Part shown: one piece after another, positions 1 through 6,666 of the stretch | How positions within the stretch are numbered: the stretch's first letter is position 1 | Layout: every line of letters begins with the position of its first letter | Assembly: GCF_003628145.1 (NCBI RefSeq) | Contig: NZ_RBZV01000021.1 | Location: 1 to 43,023, forward strand | Reading direction: 5' to 3' | Length of the DNA: 43,023 bases | Origin: Trinickia fusca | GTDB taxonomy: Bacteria > Pseudomonadota > Gammaproteobacteria > Burkholderiales > Burkholderiaceae | The notes under the pieces: model-generated | The model's input: the letters and a program-made list of their open reading frames with translations, nothing else | Databases searched by the model: none | Told to the model about the DNA's origin: nothing | Translations under genes and position numbers: made by a program

Positions 1-333
1 CCTGCGTTGCATACGCCATCCGAAATCGAGTGGTTGAGCGACAACGGTTCGGGCTACACGGCCGACGAGACGCGCCGGTTCGCCGTGGATATCGGCTTGA
101 AGCCATTGACCACGCCCGTGTGCAGCCCGCAAAGTAACGGGATGGCTGAGAGCTTCGTGAAAACGATGAAGCGCGATTACGTCGCCTTCATGCCCAAGCC
201 GGACGCCGCGACTGCTGCGCGGAACTTGGCCATCGCCTTCGAGCATTACAACGAGAAGCATCCCCATAGCGCGTTGAAATATCGCTCGCCACGAGCGTTT
301 CGTCGCGCGATGGATTCAGCAACCTTAGTGTGA
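1..333 (+). CDS. IS3-family transposase OrfB, C-terminal part (cut by window start)
   Basis: The reading frame is open from base 1, so the gene begins to the left of the window. The fragment carries the end of an rve/integrase DDE domain: an Asp in the SDNGS motif and a Glu in NGMAESF are separated by 35 residues, the DD(35)E spacing of IS3-family transposases. The [19 protein letters not shown] tail is the usual C-terminus of IS2/IS3-type OrfB, and it ends naturally at a TGA. The enzyme would cut and join the ends of its own insertion element. OrfA and the left end are outside the window, so it cannot be judged whether the element is intact. It borders a low-GC export locus, which fits horizontal acquisition. 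Confidence 0.9.
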   Translation, partial: PALHTPSEIEWLSDNGSGYTADETRRFAVDIGLKPLTTPVCSPQSNGMAESFVKTMKRDYVAFMPKPDAATAARNLAIAFEHYNEKHPHSALKYRSPRAFRRAMDSATLV

Positions 334-336
334 TGC

Positions 337-364
337 TGTGTCCGGGATTACAGGGGCAACTCCA
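337..364 (+). repeat. probable right terminal inverted repeat of the IS3 element
   Basis: Just after the transposase stop lies TGTGTCCGGGATTACAGGGG, continuing to a CTCCA end. IS3-family ends usually terminate in CA and lie a few bases after OrfB, so this is the likely right end of the element. The matching left end is outside the window, so the exact boundary and any target duplication cannot be confirmed. Confidence 0.5.
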
Positions 365-468
365 GCGAGAATCGTGAGAGTCGTGTTAGAGCTGTCTAAA
401 ATTTCTCGACAAAAGGCGCAAGACGCGACTGGCTGAGGCTGCGCACACGCTCACTAGTGTAAGGGGCT

Positions 469-1677
469 CTATAAAGATGAGGTCGTGCATTGCAATGCCG
501 GATGCGCCTTTCCGAAGAAGTGATCGAGATCTCTTCTAACATAGGTGTAGCGAGGCGGATCGGCCGGTAGTGCGAGAAGCGTTCCCAACTGATGCTCCGC
601 TTCCTGTAACAACGACAGCGCAGCATGCAAAATGACCGCCCAGTCGCCATGCAGAGACGTTGGAATGGACCAAGCAGTCGCACGAATGACGTGTTCGGCA
701 GCCATGGTGAAGCGGGCAAATGCTTCATCCAGTGCGTCAGCATCTCCAACTCGCCAGTCGAGATCGAGCATGGCTCGTACGAAGGGACTGTCCAGCGGTG
801 CGTCAAGCAAAGCAGTGCTCTGCGCCTCGGCTGCGTAAGCGCTGGCGTGACGGACATCAGGCTGCATCTCGCTTGAGACGGTATGGGACTGCAGTTGGTG
901 CCAAGTACGAAGCCGCGCGATATCGAACAGGAGTGCGAACCGATGCAGAATCCATTGAACCTTGGCGACGCGAATAGCAGCGAAGTATGTGCCTGCGGGG
1001 TGACTGGCGTCGGCGAGCGGTGCTATCGGGGCGGAGAGCGTACCAATTAGTTCGGCCAGCACCTCTCGCATTAATCTAGGCGATGCGGGGCAAACCTCAG
1101 TGCGTCCGATGAAGCGCCTATGTTCATCGGCAAAGCGGTACAGATGCTCGGGTGTGCATACAGCGTCAATCCGATACCCTTGGCGCAGCGCGAAGAATAC
1201 CGTGTCGAGCATGCCGAGCGCGAACTTATGCGTGGTGCTGACTGGTGCTGAAATCGTCGGGGAGCTCGTACTGAGGTAATTAGATAGGAGGAGTTCCGGC
1301 ATGGGCAACATGCGAGCGCTATGCGCGAGGCGCCAGATTTCCAATAATGATCCCGAGCTATCTCCGACGGGTGGACAATGACATCGGATGGCTTGCGCTA
1401 GTGTGCCCAGCATGACCATGACCTCTTTCCGGTCCATGTGAAAGCGGGCAAGCGCACCTAGATTCATTGGGCTGCGGTGGCCATCACGCGAGTCGCGAAA
1501 TGGGCATTTCCGAAAGTCAGAATGAGGCAGTGGATAGTTAACCGAACGTCCTTCCATTAGCGGTCGGCCAAGACTGTCGGGAACATCAAAGGGCTTGAAC
1601 AAGCTCAAAGCAAGCCGTCGCCGCAAGTATTGTCCTGAAAGGGGATAGGGAAATTTATCGTCTGTCACAGGTTGCAC
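469..1677 (-). CDS. unassigned 402-codon protein next to the peptide exporter
   Basis: I do not recognise this protein. It is soluble-looking, with no obvious signal peptide or membrane segment, and is rich in predicted helix in its C-terminal half (stretches such as ALDEAFARFTMAAEHVIRA and ALSLLQEAEHQL). Several cysteines and histidines are scattered but form no motif I can name. It is the last gene of the minus-strand series NTase, HlyD, C39-ABC, separated from the exporter by about 130 bp. The start is uncertain: the longest frame begins at GTG 1677 without a clear ribosome binding site, and internal ATGs at 1557 and 1464 are alternatives. Its place suggests a role in peptide maturation or immunity, but that is inference only. 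Confidence 0.55.
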   Translation of the reverse strand: MQPVTDDKFPYPLSGQYLRRRLALSLFKPFDVPDSLGRPLMEGRSVNYPLPHSDFRKCPFRDSRDGHRSPMNLGALARFHMDRKEVMVMLGTLAQAIRCHCPPVGDSSGSLLEIWRLAHSARMLPMPELLLSNYLSTSSPTISAPVSTTHKFALGMLDTVFFALRQGYRIDAVCTPEHLYRFADEHRRFIGRTEVCPASPRLMREVLAELIGTLSAPIAPLADASHPAGTYFAAIRVAKVQWILHRFALLFDIARLRTWHQLQSHTVSSEMQPDVRHASAYAAEAQSTALLDAPLDSPFVRAMLDLDWRVGDADALDEAFARFTMAAEHVIRATAWSIPTSLHGDWAVILHAALSLLQEAEHQLGTLLALPADPPRYTYVRRDLDHFFGKAHPALQCTTSSL

Positions 1678-1804
1678 AGGGGCATTGGGTGAATAGTGCT
1701 AAGCGAGGTTGTCGTGGGGCAACCGAGTATTGATTGCACGTGTCGACGGTACCAAGCGAATTTACTACGTGGACTGCCGCAAATTATTACCCCGCTCGGG
1801 AAAA

Positions 1805-3934
1805 TCATACCGCTAGCCGGGTATCGGAGACTATCGCGCCCTTGTCGAGGATAACTACGCGCTGTGCCATCGCGATGGTCTCTGGGCGGTGTGCGACGAG
1901 AATTCGAGTGAGACCGAGTTCCATTATCGCTGCGTTGACCAAGCGTTCGTTTTGGACATCCAGGTTACTAGTGGCTTCGTCCAGCACCAGGATCCTCGGA
2001 TTTCGGTACAGCGCCCGAGCGAGCAGGACACGTTGCTTTTGCCCACCAGAGATCCCGCTTCCGATATTGCCTATCAAGGTGGAGTATCCCATCGGCATCT
2101 GGGTAATTTCGTCGTGGACTGCTGCCAGTCGGGCAGACGACTCAATGCGTCGCCGGCGTGGATCGGGGTCGAAAAAACAGATGTTATCGGCGATCGAGCC
2201 GGAGAACAAAACATCGTCCTGCATGACCGTACCAAGCAGGTTGCGGTAGTTGTCGAGTCCGACCTTGCGCAACGGCCCTCCGTTCACCAGAATTTCCCCT
2301 TCTGTTGGCTCCAGCATGCCCAGCAGGATCTTCACCAGCGTAGTCTTGCCGCTACCAGAGGCTCCCGTCAGTGCGAGGCATTCGCCCGGTTCGATGCAAA
2401 AGTTGATGTCTTTTAGCACGTAGGGCTCATCTGATGCGTATTTGAACGACACGTTACGTGCCTCGACCGAAGGGATGCTATCGACGTCGTCCAGCAAGTT
2501 TTCATGCTCCCAGCATTCGGATTCCGGCGCAGCAAGGAGAATGTCGGCAAGACGCTCCCCTTGGAGGCCAAGCATCTTGAACTCAAAAAATCGGTCGACC
2601 AGCGCGGCTACCCGCAGCGAAAATTGTTCCTTGTACGCCAGAAAGGCTAGCAGCATACCGACAGAGAAATGTCCATTCAGCGCTAGCTTGGCCCCTAACC
2701 AAATTACAACGACTCGCTCGATGCCGAAGATGAGATTATTTGCAGTCTGCAACCCAAGACTGAGCCTAGCAATGTCCAGTTCCGCATTCATCTGATCGGC
2801 AAGCAAATTGGCCCATCCGGCCCGGCGTTCTTCAGCACCGTTGAACAGGCGGATCGTTTGTGCACCGCGCGTCGATTCAATGAAGTGAGTTTGCTGTTTG
2901 GATGAATGGATGATCTGCTCACGAGTCTTGGCCCGTAACGGACGGTATAAAAGCGTGCGCGCGAGGCAATACAGGACCACAGCAAGCAGTGCAATCCCCG
3001 TAAGTCGCATGCTATACATCGCCATGATAGTCAAGGAGCCGACGACGAGGATGCCGTCGATACAGGCGTCAACGAATTGGTTCGTCAGGCTGCGCCGGAT
3101 CGTTTGGATTGCACCGAATCGGGAAATTATGTCGCCCACGTGCCGTTTCTCGAAGAAATCGATTGGCAGACGCATCAGGTGAGTGAACGCGTTGTTGAGC
3201 CACTGGAAATTCAAGTCAGTGGACAGGGTCGTGGTGAACCAGGTACGCAGTGCAAACAGTGCGGCTTGCATTACGGCTAGTAGCGTGAATGCGAGTGCCA
3301 GCACGGTTAACAGGTTCTCGTCGCTAGCCACCAACACCTCGTCGACCACCCACTGGACGTAGAACGGCGCAATCATCGAAAGGATTTGCATCGCGATCCC
3401 GAGCGACACGATCGCCGCTAATCCGCGGCGTAGCCCGACGACACGCCCAATCAGTGAGGAAATAGCGAAGCGAGGTGGAGCGTCCTGCGGTGTGAACGAT
3501 GCGGAGGGCTGCAGTTCCAGCGCGACGCCAGTGTAATGGGAGCTGACAGCTACCATGTCCAGGATGCGTTCTCCAACGGCAGGGTCGTTCAGGTACAGAG
3601 TGTTGCCCTTGATTCGCTTTAGTACGACGAAGTGGTTCATGTCCCAGTGCAACACACAAGGCAGCTTCACCGACACCAGTTGTTTGACGTCCGTGCGTAG
3701 TGCGCGAGCGCGCAACCCGAGTGTGGTCGAGATCGACATCAGGGTCTTAAGCGTTATTCCTTTTAGGGAAACAGAGAAACGCAACCGCATGTTTCGAAGA
3801 TCAGTCTCGTGTCCCCAGTACGATGCAATCATTGCGATACATGCCAAGCCGCACTCGGTGGCCTCGGTTTGCAGCATTAGTGGAACAATGGGCTTGCGCC
3901 AGAAGCGCAGATCCGGGATTTTCTTGAGATTCAT
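1805..3934 (-). CDS. C39 peptidase-containing ABC transporter (CvaB/bacteriocin exporter type)
   Basis: A 709-residue inner-membrane exporter of the type that cuts a double-glycine leader from a peptide and pumps the mature part out. The N-terminal C39 peptidase looks active: Gln22 and Cys28 in QTEATECG, His101 in NHFVVLK and Asp117 in LNDP are all present. A six-helix ABC membrane domain follows (about 160-450). The ATPase carries Walker A GASGSGKT (524-531), signature ISGGQ (628-632), Walker B LVLDEA (~650) and the switch His682. Length matches CvaB (~700). Its ATG directly follows the HlyD stop codon, so the two are translationally linked. The substrate is not visible nearby. Confidence 0.93.
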   Translation of the reverse strand: MNLKKIPDLRFWRKPIVPLMLQTEATECGLACIAMIASYWGHETDLRNMRLRFSVSLKGITLKTLMSISTTLGLRARALRTDVKQLVSVKLPCVLHWDMNHFVVLKRIKGNTLYLNDPAVGERILDMVAVSSHYTGVALELQPSASFTPQDAPPRFAISSLIGRVVGLRRGLAAIVSLGIAMQILSMIAPFYVQWVVDEVLVASDENLLTVLALAFTLLAVMQAALFALRTWFTTTLSTDLNFQWLNNAFTHLMRLPIDFFEKRHVGDIISRFGAIQTIRRSLTNQFVDACIDGILVVGSLTIMAMYSMRLTGIALLAVVLYCLARTLLYRPLRAKTREQIIHSSKQQTHFIESTRGAQTIRLFNGAEERRAGWANLLADQMNAELDIARLSLGLQTANNLIFGIERVVVIWLGAKLALNGHFSVGMLLAFLAYKEQFSLRVAALVDRFFEFKMLGLQGERLADILLAAPESECWEHENLLDDVDSIPSVEARNVSFKYASDEPYVLKDINFCIEPGECLALTGASGSGKTTLVKILLGMLEPTEGEILVNGGPLRKVGLDNYRNLLGTVMQDDVLFSGSIADNICFFDPDPRRRRIESSARLAAVHDEITQMPMGYSTLIGNIGSGISGGQKQRVLLARALYRNPRILVLDEATSNLDVQNERLVNAAIMELGLTRILVAHRPETIAMAQRVVILDKGAIVSDTRLAV

Positions 3935-4759
3935 CTATATGCGGCCGGATGGCTTGGAAAGAGAAGGCAGGATCCACTGATAGAGCCGGTGGCGCTCGAG
4001 CGGTACCGACGCATCGAACAACATTCCCGAGCGCAGCTGCGAGGTATCACGGAGCGATTTCGTGCTTTGCGGGTCAAGCCGGATGCGCACACGAAAGATC
4101 GATTCGGCTGGTTGGTCCAACGTTGTGCCTGAGCGTACTGCCGCAGGCACGTTCGTGGTTTCGGTAATCTCCGTGATTACGCCGTGGAATTGCCCGAAGG
4201 TTTGGAAAGGGAGTGCGGAGTATCGAATTGATACGTTCGTGCCCTCCCTGATCTGGCCTAAGAGCTGCGCGGACACATAGGCATCTCCTTCCAGCGGTGT
4301 CCCTTCTGGAAAGACTAGGGCAAGCGGCAAACTTGGCTTGACCAGTTGCCCTATATCGACGGCGAGGTCGGTCACTATGCCAGCGTGGCGAGCAACGATA
4401 ACAATAGGCGAGCCACTTGAGGCTGCTGTCTGAATCTCGAACATCGGCGTGCCCGTCGATACCTTCTCGCCGTCCTTCACGCGCACCTTCGTAACGACGC
4501 CTTCGACGCCGAACACCACGGCGAGAGCACCTTGTGCCGGACGAAGATGCCCGTGGATTGACACCTTCCGCGTATAGGACGCGCACATGAGTAGGGCGAC
4601 GAGGCAGAGCGACGTCGTGAGCGCGGCGGCAGAGGTGATGCTAGCTACACGGGACGTGGTCAGAAGGACGGTCCCGTGCCGTCTCAGGCTGGCGTGCACA
4701 AGGGCTTCTTGGCGGATGAGTGGTGCTTTGTCTTTCGTAGTTGCTGCGTTATTTTTCAT
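3935..4759 (-). CDS. HlyD/CvaA-like membrane fusion protein
   Basis: This is the periplasmic adaptor that links an ABC exporter to an outer-membrane TolC-like channel. It has a short cytoplasmic N-terminus, one membrane segment at about residues 40-60, and then a biotinyl-lipoyl-like region (VVFGVEGVVTKVRVKDGEKV, then GIVTDLAVDIGQLV) and a beta-barrel segment. At about 274 residues it is shorter than CvaA or HlyD (400+), mainly because the coiled-coil hairpin between the lipoyl halves is reduced. The chosen start is the ATG at 4759 (MKNNAATTK); a GTG at 4801 in frame would add 14 residues. The stop touches the ATG of the C39 exporter. No TolC gene is present in the window. Confidence 0.85.
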   Translation of the reverse strand: MKNNAATTKDKAPLIRQEALVHASLRRHGTVLLTTSRVASITSAAALTTSLCLVALLMCASYTRKVSIHGHLRPAQGALAVVFGVEGVVTKVRVKDGEKVSTGTPMFEIQTAASSGSPIVIVARHAGIVTDLAVDIGQLVKPSLPLALVFPEGTPLEGDAYVSAQLLGQIREGTNVSIRYSALPFQTFGQFHGVITEITETTNVPAAVRSGTTLDQPAESIFRVRIRLDPQSTKSLRDTSQLRSGMLFDASVPLERHRLYQWILPSLSKPSGRI

Positions 4760-4831
4760 ATGGCATCGTTTGATCGATCGCGATAACGGCGGAAGCACCA
4801 CCGATCAGATGACGTTGCAAAAATGGGGGCG

Positions 4832-4855
4832 AGACATCGACCTAGTTCGATGTCT
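4832..4855 (-). terminator. 9-bp hairpin between nucleotidyltransferase and hlyD
   Basis: AGACATCGA and TCGATGTCT form a perfect 9-bp inverted repeat around a 6-nt loop. On the minus (coding) strand it is followed within 12 nt by ATTTTT, so it may be a weak intrinsic terminator or attenuator between the nucleotidyltransferase and the exporter genes. A regulator-binding site is also possible. Confidence 0.45.
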
Positions 4856-4880
4856 GTCGACTCGCTGAATAAATTGACAA

Positions 4881-4890
4881 TACCTCCTTA
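4881..4890 (-). promoter_or_regulatory. strong Shine-Dalgarno sequence with no proper start codon after it
   Basis: The minus strand reads TAAGGAGGTA, a nearly full anti-SD match, 29 nt downstream of the nucleotidyltransferase stop codon. The next usable codons are a TTG only 2 nt away (12 codons, then stop) and no ATG at normal spacing. Either a small gene once began here and decayed, or a non-ATG start is used. Confidence 0.4.
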
Positions 4891-4918
4891 TCGCGGCAGA
4901 GTTCATGAAAATAGTCGT

Positions 4919-5956
4919 TCATGAAAGAAAGCCGAGATTCTTCAGAATTTGCCGGCGGCGTGCAATGGACTGTAAGCTAAACCCTCCATCGAAATTCACA
5001 AATTTGAGTGCGGAATAAATATCGGCATCGCTGCGCTGCTCATCAACAAGCAAGCATATGGCAGTTAAGGGGTCAACTACTTTCTCCTCAAGCGCATGTC
5101 GAAGAATAAATTTTTCCCCTGATCGTTCAATTTGATTTATGCGGGAAATATAGTCTGCGGTGCATGGTGGTGCATAGAGGTATTCAACTAGTTCGGAGTT
5201 GAAATAACAACTTATCTGCAACATACGAACCACTGCCATGCAGCGATAGATGAGCCTGTAGAGAGATTCATCATTAATTTCCCTTGCTCCGCCAAATTCG
5301 ATTCCTAGTATTTCTCGAAACAACAAGGATTTTTGTGAAAGCGAACGCTCAAGCTTGCTCAATCTCCATTTGGAGCGAGGATAGGTGTCGCCACGCATTG
5401 CAAGAAATGCATCTGTGTAACTACGAGTTAGCGATCTCGCGGTCTCAGCGGCTTCGCGAATGTGGCCTCCCTCGATAAGGCCAACCAAGTCTGTGTACTG
5501 GTCGTTAGCCATCCAGAGATACCGAAAATACATGCCACGATTGAAATCTTCAATTCTAATATTTGCTATGAGATTCTGGTGATTTCGATGATTAAAAATG
5601 GGGCGCCCTTTTAATATCTTGTGTATAAGTTCGACTTGGCGTGTTGATAATTTGTTTAAATCTCCACGCCCCGATTCCAGGAGGCGCATAACTTCATTAT
5701 GCGAAAATGCGATTATATCTATGCGTAGCCCACCACATAGTGTTGGGCCATTTGCACCGAAAAAGAGCGTGCGCGACGCATCATCCTTATGAACCAGCAT
5801 CACATCGATGTCGGACGTAACAGTCGCGAGTCCTTCGGCATGCGAGCCGATTAGGCATGCGAACAAAACGTGTTTATGAATACTTTCCGGAAGGGCGTCG
5901 AGAATCCAGTCTCCATCGAGTTTTGTTACGTCGATCGATGCGTCGCGAGTCATCAT
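4919..5956 (-). CDS. nucleotidyltransferase-fold protein with helical C-terminal domain
   Basis: The 345-residue product begins with a minimal nucleotidyltransferase domain. Gly37-Ser38 is followed by Asp49-Ile-Asp51 (GSHAEGLATVTSDIDVML) and a third acidic residue, Asp80, in LRIDIIAF, the metal-binding set of the pol-beta/KNT superfamily. The rest (about 110-345) is mostly helical and unassigned. Such enzymes move an NMP group onto a small molecule, protein or RNA; the substrate here is unknown. A GGAGG lies 8 nt before the ATG at 5956. The gene is clearly AT-richer than the rest of the window, a sign of transfer. Its place upstream of a peptide exporter suggests modification or immunity, but an antibiotic-resistance or toxin-type role is equally possible. 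Confidence 0.75.
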   Translation of the reverse strand: MMTRDASIDVTKLDGDWILDALPESIHKHVLFACLIGSHAEGLATVTSDIDVMLVHKDDASRTLFFGANGPTLCGGLRIDIIAFSHNEVMRLLESGRGDLNKLSTRQVELIHKILKGRPIFNHRNHQNLIANIRIEDFNRGMYFRYLWMANDQYTDLVGLIEGGHIREAAETARSLTRSYTDAFLAMRGDTYPRSKWRLSKLERSLSQKSLLFREILGIEFGGAREINDESLYRLIYRCMAVVRMLQISCYFNSELVEYLYAPPCTADYISRINQIERSGEKFILRHALEEKVVDPLTAICLLVDEQRSDADIYSALKFVNFDGGFSLQSIARRRQILKNLGFLS

Positions 5957-6666
5957 TCAGAGGGCCTCCAGGGGAGGTGTTAATATGAATTGAAATTTTT
6001 CAAAAAAAACAAATTTATATTGATGAACCCTGCACTGAAATTTTCAATCTGTCGCTCGATCTTTGGACGCCTCTGCATACCATAAGCTAGCGCGTACCCT
6101 TCGGGACGACAGTCGACTGGATCGGCACCTCATCCGACACGATGGAGTTCTACGAGTGACATACTTGCGCTGCTCGTAGCCGGCAATCTGAAGGAAATCA
6201 CTGATAATCGGTGAATGAGGCACCTAATCGGCCACGGTCGCAGGGCGGCACCTTGACGCAAGGTGAGCATTTTCGGGAGCTTCGACATCGAACGCGTACG
6301 ATGAGCAGCGAACCTAACGCGTCATTACTTCAGCATTCCACCATCTGGCCACAACCCAGCGTTTAGTATCACCCGCTTCATACGCGCTTCGTAGGGCGCC
6401 ATTGCGTGCCCCTTTCGCTGCGCACACCACCGCGCAGCCACCTTGTGCACGCCTCGCTTAACTCTGGCAGCATACCGGTCAGCCTGGGTGGCAAGGACCC
6501 AACGATCGATAAGACTTGAGACCCTCGACTCCCTCTTCGCGACGAGGCAAATCCACCAGGCTGGATATGTCGAAGACGCTGCTTCACACCTTCGCCGGGC
6601 GAACGCGTGCCCACTGTCAGCCAAGCCTGGTCTGTTCAACAAGAAGAACGAAAAAACGGAGTGCAC
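5957..6666. other. 710-bp gap without a convincing gene
   Basis: The part next to the nucleotidyltransferase (5985-6050) is very AT-rich and probably holds its promoter. From about 6060 GC rises. A 22-codon open tail ending VDWIGTSSDTMEFYE (6090-6158, + strand) could be the scar of a lost gene or IS. One copy of the dispersed repeat lies at 6261-6277. A 113-codon minus-strand frame (6325-6666) has no recognisable domain and is not called. No double-glycine leader peptide was found on either strand. Confidence 0.6.
6261..6277 (+). repeat. dispersed repeat copy 1
   Basis: AGGTGAGCATTTTCGGGAGC begins here. It matches the consensus GGTGAGNNTTTTCGGGA found in the same orientation at 8881, 12945 and 13125. 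It lies between the export island and the dipeptidyl peptidase. Confidence 0.7.

Noticed and set aside
396-857. 153-codon minus-strand frame overlapping the 402-codon gene
   Set aside because: Cysteine- and arginine-rich composition typical of an out-of-phase shadow of the longer frame.
5957-6324. double-glycine bacteriocin precursor
   Set aside because: Both strands were read; the short frames (for example a 31-codon MQRRPKIERQIENF frame) have no GG or GA cleavage site and no ribosome binding site.
6325-6666. 113-codon minus-strand frame ending at the peptidase start
   Set aside because: No recognisable domain, no ribosome binding site seen, and it overlaps the likely promoter of the peptidase gene.
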